Below, in pieces: positions 42,571-52,014 of a DNA stretch of 64,000 nucleotides (the first letter of the stretch is position 1; the number at the start of each line of letters is the position of its first letter). Under the pieces are notes generated by a model that worked only from the letters and a program-made list of their open reading frames with translations, was not told where the DNA came from and ran no database searches. This DNA is from JAZDLX01 sp964538455. Its GTDB lineage: Bacteria; Electryoneota; Electryoneia; Electryoneales; Electryoneaceae. A program made the translations under genes and the position numbers. Location: the NCBI GenBank assembly GCA_964538455.1, contig CAZIDZ010000004.1:62001-126000 (forward strand), in the 5' to 3' direction.

Positions 42571-44071
42571 CAAACACCACCTGGATGAACTTGCCGATAC
42601 TTACAGGATCGTAGACTACCCACAAAGGCACTGTAAGCAGCGTATATGACTTATCAACCCTGCGAATGCAAACGGTTGGAGTGCCTGCATATTGAGGTGG
42701 ATCTTTCACGCTTGGATCCAGCCGGTAAACGACTTCCGCACCTGGATTTTCCACAAGTGCATACCAGGCATTACTGACCGTTTGGCGTAACATCAACTCT
42801 GGAAAATCTGAACCGCTTTCAGGTACGAAGAGCACGGTGTCTTGGGCATTTGTTCTGACTCGCAGATAAGTCGGGTCATAGTTGAGCAGGTAGAGACTAT
42901 CGGACAAGTCAAGGACCATTCCCGTATCAACCGTCATCGTCGTCAGCAACATCCGATTCCCGGGAGTGTTGATGAAGCTGTACATCGAGTTGAATGCTTG
43001 GGTCAGAAGTGGAGTACCATAAAACGAATACCAAAGTATCTTTTTAAATTTCATCAGCGTTTCTGAAATGTCCGCAGACACATAAGGCAACTCCGTCCCA
43101 AGCTCCCAAGTGCTATAAGCGGTCCCCTCAGCGCCATACAATGAATCAAAGATCGCTCTGTAGAAATCCAGATGTGTATTGGATTGGTCAAGGGCATAGT
43201 CGTCGACGATCAGGTAGTCGCCAGCCGGCTGTTTCACTCTCCAGTGGGCGGGATCCGTAGCGACGTTTGAATCCGGAAAATGGATCGTAGGTGACTGATA
43301 TCCGGCAAGATCTTCCACTTTCAACCAGAATATGTGATCTCCCGTCGTGAGATCACGCAGAGTGACTGAGTTGTACACCGCGTCCATCTCTTCCCAGGTC
43401 GTGTCGCCAGGGAGTGGATCGAGCGCGTAGAACACCTTGTCGATCGTCTGATAGCCATCCGGATCGGTTGCATCCCAGGCGAAGGATCGGACATTGAACG
43501 TCGTGAATGTTTTCCCTGCATACGTGATTGGATTCGATTGAAGCTTGAAGGCTACTTTCGGACGGCTGTTAAAAACCGGGAACGTGATCTCTGCGGGATC
43601 GGGATCGACCGCCCCGCTGTTGTCAATGGCCTTAACCTGAAAGGTGAAATCTGCTGTAGGGGTGCGGATCGGAAGTGTGAAATCCAGCTGCTCCTGCTCG
43701 GTCTCATTCCAGGTGGAGTCGCTCACCTGCTGCCAATTGTCATCATACCACTGGGTGTCTGCAACAGCCCCGCTCGTGTCGCTGACGAGCAAGCCCCAGC
43801 GGTATATGTAGCTGACAATCCACCCATCGGGGTCTTCGGCCCACCAGTGAATTGTCTTCTGGCTTGAGCTGGCGGCCGGAAGGGTGCCCGCTTTCGGCAC
43901 CAGCGAGAGATAGGTTTGCGGCGGCAGATTGTTCGAGCTGCCCTGTGCGTTTCCTTCGAGACCGTCCGCCGCAACGGGATTAAGGCTCTGACAGCCGAGC
44001 TGGACCAGCGCAATCATCCCAAGCGCCAGCGCCGCCGCCAAAACCAGGAAACCCGTCCTGAGTACACTCAT
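42563..44071 (-). CDS. Lipoprotein of unknown function, AT-richer than its neighbours
   Basis: A 502-residue lipoprotein: hydrophobic N-terminus with lipobox ending LGC (about residue 26). The middle has Ig/fibronectin-like beta segments (WWAEDPDGWIVSYIYRWGL; FQVKAIDNSGAVDPDPAEITFPV; AWDATDPDGYQTIDKVFYALD). The C-terminal half begins DYLIVDDYAL and looks like a compact alpha/beta domain. I do not recognise a catalytic family. The DNA, especially 42600-43300, is visibly poorer in G+C than the genes on either side. The ATG at 44071 has GGAGGAG upstream; the frame open to 44149 is rejected. Placed directly before the TonB receptor, where SusD-like or accessory binding lipoproteins often lie. Confidence 0.75.
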   Translation of the reverse strand: MSVLRTGFLVLAAALALGMIALVQLGCQSLNPVAADGLEGNAQGSSNNLPPQTYLSLVPKAGTLPAASSSQKTIHWWAEDPDGWIVSYIYRWGLLVSDTSGAVADTQWYDDNWQQVSDSTWNETEQEQLDFTLPIRTPTADFTFQVKAIDNSGAVDPDPAEITFPVFNSRPKVAFKLQSNPITYAGKTFTTFNVRSFAWDATDPDGYQTIDKVFYALDPLPGDTTWEEMDAVYNSVTLRDLTTGDHIFWLKVEDLAGYQSPTIHFPDSNVATDPAHWRVKQPAGDYLIVDDYALDQSNTHLDFYRAIFDSLYGAEGTAYSTWELGTELPYVSADISETLMKFKKILWYSFYGTPLLTQAFNSMYSFINTPGNRMLLTTMTVDTGMVLDLSDSLYLLNYDPTYLRVRTNAQDTVLFVPESGSDFPELMLRQTVSNAWYALVENPGAEVVYRLDPSVKDPPQYAGTPTVCIRRVDKSYTLLTVPLWVVYDPVSIGKFIQVVFDE

Positions 44072-44127
44072 CTCCAGCGCTCCTCCAAACCCGGGTAGGA
44101 CATCTTGATATTTGCTTGAATGAATCT

Positions 44128-44167
44128 CCTCCCCGCGCACCGCCTGCAACGCCGATGCGCGGGGAGG
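44128..44167 (-). other. Strong hairpin inside the surface-protein operon
   Basis: CCTCCCCGCGCA (44128-44139) and TGCGCGGGGAGG (44156-44167) are perfectly complementary over 12 bp around a 16-base loop, between the 971-residue secreted protein gene and the lipoprotein gene. No T-run follows on the minus strand, so partial termination or transcript processing/stabilisation is more likely than a full stop. Confidence 0.65.
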
Positions 44168-44201
44168 TTGTTATCGTTGTAACCGGCAGAAGCCCGATCG
44201 G

Positions 44202-47117
44202 TTACTTGATCAGGACCATCTTCTGCATCTTGTGGAAATTACCCGCGTCGAAACGCAGGAAGTAAACGCCCGAAGCAACCGGCACGTTCGACTCGTTCAC
44301 ACCGTGCCACACCACCGAGTGCTGGCCGGCGGCCATCGGCTGGTCGATCAGAGTCCTGACCTTCTGGCCGAGCATGTTGTAAACGATCGCCTTGACAGCA
44401 ACGTTCTTCGGAAGCTGGAACGCCACCGTCGTGGACGGGTTGAACGGGTTCGGATAGACCGGACGAAGCGCAAAGGTCGTCGGAAGTCCCGCTTCAGCGA
44501 CGGAATTGACGTACGGTCCGCTCAGACCCTGCACATCGTACCAGAGACGCGGCTCCAGCTTCCAGGTGCCATAGCTGAACATCCAGATGCCACGAATCCA
44601 GTCCGGGGTCCTGTCCGACGTATCCGGAGCGAGTCCGCTGAACCAAGCTTTGATAGTCGAGTTGTTGGCGGCATAATTGACCATGTCGTTATCGACCAGG
44701 AACTGGACGCCATCGGCTTCGAAAGTCCAGTCGTACTGGTTTGCCTGCACGAAGGTCGGATTGTTGATCCTCACCGCCTGGCTCTCGTACAGCTCAGGTG
44801 TGTCGGTCAGATCAGTTGCGGGAATCACGTAGAAGGTGATGGCGTTGCCGGTGCTGTTCACGGTGAAGTTCGTGCCAACGCTCCGCAAACGGGTGTTGTA
44901 GTCGAACTTGCTGCTTCCCGTGATCTCGTTGACGGTGCCGGTTACGGTGATGTTGTCACCCGCTTCGACGGTGCTGCCGACACTCATGTCGGTGCTGTTG
45001 ATGTGCACCAGGATCGAGTTCCAATCAGCAGTCGTACCCGACTGGAGATAGTACGCGCACCCCTGGTCGTAGCCGTACTGATTGGCAACGTCGAAGCTGT
45101 CGATCACGGTGCCCGTGACTGTGACTGCATAGCCAGCGAAACGGCTGTTGCCGTCGGAGTAGGGAGTGTACTGAATGTCACTAATCTCCAACACTCCGCC
45201 GGTTCTCACCGTGTAGCCGTAAAGACCGCGCGAGGTGTCACTCGGCAGCATTGAATAGTGGACCGACGCATCCTCCCAGGTATCGTACGCCTGGACGAAG
45301 AACCAGAAGTTGTCGCCATCCGAACCAGCGGGAATCGCAGCCGTGTAGGTTGTTCCCGTGGTGTTGGTCATATCGACCGCCATCCAGGCTCCGTCGATCT
45401 CGATCTTGTACATCACCTTCGCGCTGTCAACGTTCACGTCGTCCGAGATGTCAGCAGTGATCGTGACATCGTCCGTCGGTGATGGGACAACCAGGTCGCG
45501 CGTTGCCGAAGCGATCACAGGCGGACCTTCACCGATCACGATGTCGGTCAGCGGACGCATCGGTTCGATCTTATAGATCCACAGGTCGGGATCCTCGGCG
45601 TCGTCGTAATCGCCGTAGTGCGGATAGACCCAACCGGTCACGGAGTCGACGTTCGCGCCCACAGGAGGTGTACCGAACGTAACCCAGTTGTCCGCTTCCG
45701 GGGATCCGCTAAAGTCTGAGTCGCCGTCGATGCTGATCTCTTTGTACTCATCCGTCTGATCGTCATCGACCGCGAACTTCACGGAGCTCCAACCGGTTGT
45801 GGCGTTGTCTATGACCACGGAATGCAGCAGATACACGAATTCAGTCTCCCAAGGTTCAATCTTGTAGGGAGTACGCATATCCTGGACGGTTACTTGAACC
45901 GGTGCTGGACGTGAATAGGTGTCACCAACTTCAATCGGTTGGGTGATCCAAAGCTCCGTCATATTGCCGGCGTTCATCTGGTATTCGTCAACGTATCCGG
46001 TGACAAAGACCTCATCTCCTTCGTACAGAGTTGGATATGCGGTGGCATCCGGATTGTAACACATAACTGCGCTCCAGGGCTGCTCCACCGGGCTCGCATC
46101 GAGCGCGTAGGTTGCGTCGGACATCAGGAATTTGATGCCAGCGCCAGCATAGGAAATACCCGTGGGCATGGTGACGACACCATGAAGCTTGACGGTATCC
46201 ACCATCGCAGTTGCCGGAAGAGTCGGATCAAAATGTGAATAACGCTTGTTTGCCGAATAAGACTCGTCCAGCATGTAGTAGCTACCGGTCTCGTCGATCT
46301 TGATCTCCATGTCCGTCGGACGAACCTGGTTGAAGAACGAGAACTGGGTGTACCAGCCGTTTGTCGGGTCCTCCGCGACCTTCAGGTCGCGGCTGATTTC
46401 CGGAAGCACGTGGTACCCGTACGAAACGTTGACAACGCCGCGAACGTACACGAAGGGCTCATCCATCATCGGCTTGTGGAAATAGCCGAAGGTGCTGTTT
46501 TGCGGGTTGTCGATCAACACCGTGCTGTCGCCGTCACTGACGGACCATTCACCATAACCCGCATCCGCGTTGTCGCAGGTCACATCGTTCATCTGCACAA
46601 GAACGCCTTCCCACTGCTCGGCGCCCGTGCGGTTGAACGGGGTCAGTTGTCCAGCCGGGACCACCGTGTACGCGCACGCCGCGGGCAAATCGGTCCAGTC
46701 AACTGTGTCCGAAAGCACAGTCACATCCGCCGTGGCATCCATCGGCGAAATTTCCGTGATGTAGTTGCCGTTGGCGTCGCTGCCGGATTTGTACTCCGTC
46801 ACCTTTCCCCGGACTCTGACTTTCGTGCCGAAGGCATAATCAAAGCCCGCCGCGTACTTGTAGATGTAGACGCCGTGCCAGGCGCCCGCAGAATCCGCCA
46901 TCCAGAACCCTTGACCATCCGTAGCTCTCGACAGCGGTTCGAACGTTACCCACCCCTCCACAGTAACCGTGTCACCCATCAACGTGCTGCGATCTTCGGT
47001 CACCGGGTCGGCAACGTACTGCACCGTTTTGACGGGCGTAACCCCTGGCCATTCCGTGGCGTGCGACACGGCGACGGCCATCAGCATTACGACCATCAGG
47101 ATGATAACTTTTCGCAT
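44202..47117 (-). CDS. Secreted multi-OB-fold protein with type-IX-like C-terminal sorting domain
   Basis: A 971-residue secreted protein with a short signal peptide (MRKVIILMVVMLMAVAVSHA). At least three segments look like OB-fold (YhcR/DUF5689-like) repeats: TVEGWVTFEP...RVRGKVTEYKSG, LHGVVTMPTG...VTGYVDEYQ and VTGTVIDSF...ITVTGTVNEIT. A Bacteroidetes-type Ig-like segment (DDVTITADISDDVNVDSAKVMYKI) lies between them. The C-terminus is a typical sorting domain: YPNPFNPSTTVAFQLP, YNMLGQKVRTL, VASGVYFLRFDAG, KMVLIK. OB-folds of this kind often accompany extracellular nucleases, but no catalytic domain is visible. The start has GGAGG upstream. Confidence 0.82.
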   Translation of the reverse strand: MRKVIILMVVMLMAVAVSHATEWPGVTPVKTVQYVADPVTEDRSTLMGDTVTVEGWVTFEPLSRATDGQGFWMADSAGAWHGVYIYKYAAGFDYAFGTKVRVRGKVTEYKSGSDANGNYITEISPMDATADVTVLSDTVDWTDLPAACAYTVVPAGQLTPFNRTGAEQWEGVLVQMNDVTCDNADAGYGEWSVSDGDSTVLIDNPQNSTFGYFHKPMMDEPFVYVRGVVNVSYGYHVLPEISRDLKVAEDPTNGWYTQFSFFNQVRPTDMEIKIDETGSYYMLDESYSANKRYSHFDPTLPATAMVDTVKLHGVVTMPTGISYAGAGIKFLMSDATYALDASPVEQPWSAVMCYNPDATAYPTLYEGDEVFVTGYVDEYQMNAGNMTELWITQPIEVGDTYSRPAPVQVTVQDMRTPYKIEPWETEFVYLLHSVVIDNATTGWSSVKFAVDDDQTDEYKEISIDGDSDFSGSPEADNWVTFGTPPVGANVDSVTGWVYPHYGDYDDAEDPDLWIYKIEPMRPLTDIVIGEGPPVIASATRDLVVPSPTDDVTITADISDDVNVDSAKVMYKIEIDGAWMAVDMTNTTGTTYTAAIPAGSDGDNFWFFVQAYDTWEDASVHYSMLPSDTSRGLYGYTVRTGGVLEISDIQYTPYSDGNSRFAGYAVTVTGTVIDSFDVANQYGYDQGCAYYLQSGTTADWNSILVHINSTDMSVGSTVEAGDNITVTGTVNEITGSSKFDYNTRLRSVGTNFTVNSTGNAITFYVIPATDLTDTPELYESQAVRINNPTFVQANQYDWTFEADGVQFLVDNDMVNYAANNSTIKAWFSGLAPDTSDRTPDWIRGIWMFSYGTWKLEPRLWYDVQGLSGPYVNSVAEAGLPTTFALRPVYPNPFNPSTTVAFQLPKNVAVKAIVYNMLGQKVRTLIDQPMAAGQHSVVWHGVNESNVPVASGVYFLRFDAGNFHKMQKMVLIK

Positions 47118-47194
47118 GTTTCGTTATACCTCCCTGTTGGTGAGAATGAAGTTCTCACACGTCCTTTCGACTTCCTCCGGCGTATGCCGGTTCT

Positions 47195-49726
47195 CTATTT
47201 GATCACCAAAAATCTACCCGTCTTCTTGTCCCCGTTGTCAAGGTCCTTGACCACGTAGATGTACAGCCCCGTGGCGATCTCCTGCCCGTTTTCCGTCAGC
47301 AGGTCCCAGGCGTGTTCCCCTCCCGCAAAAGCGCTTCTCTCGCCTGTGGTCGCCGCGCCGCCGATCCGCGCGACATCCTCAGCACCGTAGGTGGCCGCAT
47401 TGTGTGTAAAATGGTCGATCCGTTCCCCCGCCACGTTGAAGATGTTTACTTCGCAGTGCTGTGGAAGGTAGCGGAACCAAATCAGCCGTTCATCCTCGTT
47501 CAACCCGTCCCACGCCGCCCGTCCCCGATAGGGATTCGGGTAGACACTGACCCGCTGATCGCTGTCCGCGACCGGGCGCGTGCCGGGATAGGCGAAAGTG
47601 CGGTTGGCGGTCTTGTTGGATTCCAGGCTCGGCAGGTTGTTCGCCGGGTCGCCCCGGTCATAAGCGGTGACGGCATAGTAGAGTTCGCGCGGCCAGCCGT
47701 CGTGCACCCCCTGATTCACCCAACGGTACGTCGGCTCGAATCCGAACTGAGCATCCACAGCCCTTTTGATCGAGTCTTCCTGCTGCGCGGTCAGCGCGCC
47801 GCTGGCGACAAGCGAATCGAGATGGATCGCCGACATTCCCAGATCATAGCCCACCGGTGTGTTTTCGTTGTCGGTGGGGTCGATATCGTAGTTGATGTCG
47901 TAGTCAGCCAGCAGGGACCATTCACCCGACAGCTCCTCATTCAGCGTTTTCGGGGAGGAGTAGACGCGGTACCCTTCGAAATCCTTCTTGTTGCTGATCG
48001 GGTCGACGGTAAATTCAGGAGCGTTGTTCCAGTAAAGCGTCACCTGCTTGTCAGCAGGCACAACAGCCAGCGAGGGTGCGGGCGGCGCTCCCGGGAGGAT
48101 GTACCGCGTGATCTTGCCGTCGCCGTCCTTGTCCTCGCCCGGATCAAGAATCCCGTTGCCGTTGCGGTCCTCCCCGTTATAGGCCCTCTGGGCCCAGTCG
48201 GCGTTCAAATAGAGGTTGCTGCGGCGCTCCTTGCTGTCTTCCCCGCTGCCGTTCCAAAGGCCGCACACGATCGCATAGGCGACCTTGAACCTCTCCCCCG
48301 GCGCAAGATCCGGAAGCGGGCCGTTGGAGAGAAACAGCATCCAGGATTCCTGGTAATCGCTCGTCGACGGCAGCCGGCTGCCGTCGAGCCCGGAACGCAT
48401 TACCGTGTACCGGTCTTCCTCGGTCTGTGGCATCGGAAACTCGCCGGAGAACGCCGATCCCTGCCAGGTCCACTGGTGGAAAAAGGCACCCCAGTTCGGC
48501 GGGAGGGAATCCGCATCCACTGGCTCTGCCCCGAGCACCTTGATCCCGAGATAGCTCTGAGCCCACCCGGCGTCACCGTCGAAATCGTATTGCATCGCCA
48601 GATGTTTTGCGTTGTCGTAGCCGTTCAGGTTGTCGTACCAGTTCCAGCGCCCTCCGGGACCGCCGCTGTTGTTGTAGATATTCGTGTAGTTCATGTTTCC
48701 CACGGAGGCGTCCGCCCAGAACCCGAAGTAGGGATCCGTTATCGGTTTGCCCAGCCAGATCGTGTCCCCTTCGGCAAACTCGCGGATTACGCCGTCGCCG
48801 TAGTTCACCGTTTCGCCGCCGGCACCCGCAATCCGCATCCCCGTGGGAATGTTTGTCACCGTGTAGTCCAGAATCGTGAACGCGTCGGCAAAGGGATCAT
48901 TCCAGGAATACGCTTCGAGATAGACATGAATGCCGAGCGGCTGATGGTATTTGATCGTCACACCCGTGCCGGGGACGACTAGGTTTGTGTCGGTGAAAGC
49001 GGTGATCAGGTCCTGATGACTGATGGCGTTGGGATCGTACACGGTTGCGTAGGCGGCGTAGGGATTTGAGGGGGAGGCATCGACGATCGAACTGCGGGTG
49101 ACGATCGTGTCCCAGGCCGCTGACCCGAAGTCCCACTCCCCGTTGACAAGCGGCGCATCGATGTTGCCGCCAAACGTGATGTAGGGATCGGCTGCGTCGT
49201 CCGCGTGCGTCAGATTGAACCTGCGGTCGATTTCCGCGAGATGCCTGAAAACGGGCGTATCCCTGATCGTCCGTTGAGCCGAGGAGGTGAACTCCCAGCC
49301 GCCTTGATCAGGGGCGAATACGCCGTCGTAAACCGCTGTAGTGACATGGACCTGGCCGTCCTTGACGCCACCGATCCAGATGCCGGCGTAGCTGAAATGC
49401 TCAACCTGCTCTTTGGTGAGGGTCGTGCGGAGTTTGTACATGCACGAGGGTTGATCCGGATTGTTGTAGCCCTGGCCGAGCACACCGAAGTTTGTGATCG
49501 TCAGGCCAAGGTTCCCGACGCTGCTGTTGTGCCAGTAATCATCACTGGCCGTCCTGCGCAATGCTCTCCCGCGATCGGCGGCACTGGCCACACTCGCCAT
49601 CAGAATCAACCCACTGGCGAGATATGCGCGCAGCGGATGCAGGGAGTGCCGAATGTGGTGCAAAATCCTGTGTCTCACTCTCGTGGCAAACCTCTCGCTT
49701 TTCATCCCGATCAATCGGTAAGACAT
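47195..49726 (-). CDS. Large secreted protein with C-terminal sorting-like domain, function unknown
   Basis: An 843-residue exported protein. The N-terminus is long and basic (residues 1-35) before a hydrophobic core (YLASGLILMASVASAA). The start could be ATG 49726 or ATG 49705; neither has a clear ribosome site. The body begins DYWHNSSVGNLGLTITNFGVLGQGYNN, a pattern seen in uncharacterised large FCB surface proteins. Near residue 560 a Ca-binding, dockerin-like run occurs (DRNGNGILDPGEDKDGDGK), followed by a fibronectin-like domain (PPAPSLAVVPADKQVTLYWNN). The C-terminus has YPNPYRG, VNIFNVAGERI, GLYIYVV and GRFLVIK, a sorting-type domain. It is first in the six-gene run. Confidence 0.8.
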   Translation of the reverse strand: MSYRLIGMKSERFATRVRHRILHHIRHSLHPLRAYLASGLILMASVASAADRGRALRRTASDDYWHNSSVGNLGLTITNFGVLGQGYNNPDQPSCMYKLRTTLTKEQVEHFSYAGIWIGGVKDGQVHVTTAVYDGVFAPDQGGWEFTSSAQRTIRDTPVFRHLAEIDRRFNLTHADDAADPYITFGGNIDAPLVNGEWDFGSAAWDTIVTRSSIVDASPSNPYAAYATVYDPNAISHQDLITAFTDTNLVVPGTGVTIKYHQPLGIHVYLEAYSWNDPFADAFTILDYTVTNIPTGMRIAGAGGETVNYGDGVIREFAEGDTIWLGKPITDPYFGFWADASVGNMNYTNIYNNSGGPGGRWNWYDNLNGYDNAKHLAMQYDFDGDAGWAQSYLGIKVLGAEPVDADSLPPNWGAFFHQWTWQGSAFSGEFPMPQTEEDRYTVMRSGLDGSRLPSTSDYQESWMLFLSNGPLPDLAPGERFKVAYAIVCGLWNGSGEDSKERRSNLYLNADWAQRAYNGEDRNGNGILDPGEDKDGDGKITRYILPGAPPAPSLAVVPADKQVTLYWNNAPEFTVDPISNKKDFEGYRVYSSPKTLNEELSGEWSLLADYDINYDIDPTDNENTPVGYDLGMSAIHLDSLVASGALTAQQEDSIKRAVDAQFGFEPTYRWVNQGVHDGWPRELYYAVTAYDRGDPANNLPSLESNKTANRTFAYPGTRPVADSDQRVSVYPNPYRGRAAWDGLNEDERLIWFRYLPQHCEVNIFNVAGERIDHFTHNAATYGAEDVARIGGAATTGERSAFAGGEHAWDLLTENGQEIATGLYIYVVKDLDNGDKKTGRFLVIK

Positions 49727-50016
49727 CCATCCAGATCGGCCAAGAGGTTACGATCCCCCGTGCAGCCGACCTGACGCCAAGCTGCCGTACTATCGTTAAG
49801 CTCTCATGAGGAAAAGGTTTAGGTCTCTCGAGGAGCTAACGAATCGTCGGTACCGTGGGAACTTGTTCTCGTTCCACGCTTCACGGTTTCGAAGAAGATA
49901 GGGGGCTCTCTCCGACGGCTCCAAGGTCGAGGAGAGACCTTTTCCAAGGTAGGAATACCAAACCCTGAGCCTCCGTCTCTCAGAGGTTTGACGCCATTTT
50001 TAGAAACTTCACGATG
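49727..50016. other. Intergenic region with long imperfect inverted repeat
   Basis: About 290 bases upstream of the surface operon. The segment 49810-49829 (GGAAAAGGT...CTCTC) is complementary to 49932-49945 (GAGAGACCTTTTCC) apart from a 6-base insertion, with about 100 bases between. No promoter pair was confidently assigned and no gene is supported. Confidence 0.5.
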
Positions 50017-51321
50017 TTATCGGATCAGAGTCAATCGCCGCGTTTCTACAGTGCCGCCGCTCACGCTGCGCAGCAGATAAACGCCGCTGGGAAGATTGTC
50101 CGCCCGCAGCGCCACACGGTGAATGCCCGCTGAGAGAACGCCTGACCGTGATTCCCAGACTTGCCGTCCGAGCAGATCGTAGAGCGCTAGCCGGACCTGC
50201 ACCGGTCTCCGCAAATTCAGCTGGATGTTCGCCGTTCCGTTGAACGGATTCGGGTACACGGAGACAATCGTAAACCGGGATGGAAGCGTCTGAGGTCGGT
50301 TCTCCGCCACTCCCGAGATCTCACCCGTTGAAATCTCCATCACGACGGGAATGTGATCCGATGCGTAGTAGAGGGCGTCCGCGACTCCCGGACGCACGGC
50401 GCCGTTCTGGATGTAATTGATCGATTGGTTGAAGTGATTTCCATCGTTCCCGTAGGCCAGGTAGCTTCCGGGCACATAATCGAGCCCGGTGCTGTCGAAA
50501 AACTCAGGCGAGACAAGAATGAAGTCGAAACGGTCGTCCATCCCTCCGCCTGAACCGCCATCGGAAGAAAACGAACTGCTGCGCGCCGATTGGGTATGCA
50601 CATCTTCGTAGGATTGATTGTTGTGCCACTCGCCCACCCGGTCGATCGGATCGCGAAACAGGTTGCTCGCCGCGAGCGTCTGCCATGCCGCCCCGCTCGC
50701 CCCGTAGAGATTGAAATCTCCGCAGAAGAGCAGGTTCTTCCCCACCAGCGATCTGGCGTGGATTTTCGATACGAGTGAGTCGATCTGCTCCGCTCTCGTT
50801 GACTCATCGGGATCCGTATCACCCGCTTTCAAGTGCGCAAGGAAAACGAACATCGTGTTCACACTATCGCCCGTCTGAATGTTCACCTGGGCCTGGACGA
50901 GATCGCGAACCGGCGCGGCAACCCAGGTTACCGGTCCAAGCGTGATCCCACGATCCGTGCGGTAGTAGAGCTGAACGTCGTAACTCGAGGTCGGAGTGAG
51001 CAGTGACTTCGCCCACTTTCCCGGGTCGACCTGGTTCAACACGTTGTTCAGGAACCGGTTGGAACCCATCCCGCTCCAGACCTCTTCGATCGAGATGATG
51101 TCGGGATTGATGTCCCGGATGACGGTTTGGTAATACGGCTCGCGCCCGGCCTCGTTGTGATTGAGGGCGTTTCCTTGGGTGTAGTTCAGGATGTTCCAGG
51201 CCATGAAGCGGATGGTGTTGGTCTCTGCCTGAATGGGATGGACTGAGGCAAGAATAAGCAGGGCAACCAACAAACCGTTTGCAGCTAAATCCTTAAGAAA
51301 CCGTTTCGTCCTGCCGTGCAT
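50017..51321 (-). CDS. Secreted endonuclease/exonuclease/phosphatase-family enzyme with sorting domain
   Basis: A 434-residue secreted phosphoesterase. A signal peptide (LLVALLILASVHPIQAE) leads into an EEP (DNase I-like) domain with the expected metal and catalytic residues: Asn in FMAWNILNY, Glu in IISIEEVW, His in AHLKAGD, Asp/Asn in CGDFNLYG, Asp in FDFILVS and the terminal SDHIPV. The last ~85 residues are a type-IX-like sorting domain (VYPNPFNGTANIQLNL, LYDLLGRQVWES, PSGVYLLRS). Substrates of the family range from DNA and RNA to phospholipids and inositol phosphates, so nuclease is only the most likely. ATG at 51321 has AGGAG 8-9 bases upstream; the frame to 51429 is rejected. Confidence 0.9.
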   Translation of the reverse strand: MHGRTKRFLKDLAANGLLVALLILASVHPIQAETNTIRFMAWNILNYTQGNALNHNEAGREPYYQTVIRDINPDIISIEEVWSGMGSNRFLNNVLNQVDPGKWAKSLLTPTSSYDVQLYYRTDRGITLGPVTWVAAPVRDLVQAQVNIQTGDSVNTMFVFLAHLKAGDTDPDESTRAEQIDSLVSKIHARSLVGKNLLFCGDFNLYGASGAAWQTLAASNLFRDPIDRVGEWHNNQSYEDVHTQSARSSSFSSDGGSGGGMDDRFDFILVSPEFFDSTGLDYVPGSYLAYGNDGNHFNQSINYIQNGAVRPGVADALYYASDHIPVVMEISTGEISGVAENRPQTLPSRFTIVSVYPNPFNGTANIQLNLRRPVQVRLALYDLLGRQVWESRSGVLSAGIHRVALRADNLPSGVYLLRSVSGGTVETRRLTLIR

Positions 51322-51496
51322 GATATGTTCTCCTGCGAATCGATGCTGTTTCTTCGTGCGGCGCAAATCTGAAAGCAAGATACGGCTCTCTCCCTTCGCT
51401 GCCGAATTGCCGCTGTTTATGGGAGACAACAGGAAGCAAAGTACAGCCGCAGACGTTGACGGCTAGAAATCGTACCGTCAACCATCATTGCCGATG

Positions 51497-51527
51497 AAAA
51501 AAAACCGCAACCCGGACAGGTTGCGGT
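51497..51527 (-). terminator. Intrinsic terminator of the cold-shock gene
   Basis: On the minus strand ACCGCAACC pairs with GGTTGCGGT (plus coordinates 51519-51527 and 51504-51512), followed by a run of seven or more T (plus-strand A tract from 51497). It lies 22 bases after the csp stop. Confidence 0.92.
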
Positions 51528-51549
51528 CATGTCTCAGGACGATGCTATG

Positions 51550-51753
51550 CTACTTGCCCGTCCGCTTGACATTCGCAGCGGCCGGGCCTTTCTGCCCTTG
51601 TTCCAGGTCGAACTCAACTTCTTCGCCCTCGGTGAGAGTCTTGAAGCCGTCACCCTGAATCGAGCTGAAGTGCACGAACACATCACGACCGTCTTCTGCT
51701 TCGATGAAACCGAATCCCTTGGATTCGTTGAACCACTTCACTTTACCCTGCAT
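51550..51753 (-). CDS. csp: Cold-shock domain protein
   Basis: A 67-residue single cold-shock domain, which binds single-stranded RNA/DNA and melts mRNA structure. The two RNA-binding motifs are GKVKWFNESKGFGFI (RNP1) and DVFVHFSSI (RNP2). FKTLTEGEEVEFDLEQGQKGPAAANVKR completes the barrel. The start at 51753 gives the standard length; the open frame continues upstream to 51882 without family similarity. Monocistronic, with its own terminator. Confidence 0.97.
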   Translation of the reverse strand: MQGKVKWFNESKGFGFIEAEDGRDVFVHFSSIQGDGFKTLTEGEEVEFDLEQGQKGPAAANVKRTGK

Positions 51754-52014
51754 GCTTTTCTCAACTTCCTGCAATAATTTGTACTTCCGACAACTGCTGC
51801 CGGAGGCTATCGGGGCTAAACTTAGCTGATTTTCAAGCAGATACCAACAGAAATCTCTCAAACACCTCGATGCCTCCAACAAGCCCCCCTCGCGGAGAGA
51901 CAGGGAGGCTCAGACGCAGTCCCACGGCCTCGCCCGGCGACTTGGCCACACCATTGTGGGAGAAACGCGAAAAAAGGGAAGGAGCACACTCAATCCGCCG
52001 CGGCTGGTGCGCGT
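51754..52014. other. Region upstream of csp and downstream of the hydroxylase cluster
   Basis: 261 bases that should hold the csp promoter and 5' leader. An AT-rich stretch (51770-51850 on the minus strand, including TTGAAA) is the likely promoter area, but spacing to a -10 box is poor and I do not assign it. No gene seen. Confidence 0.4.
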
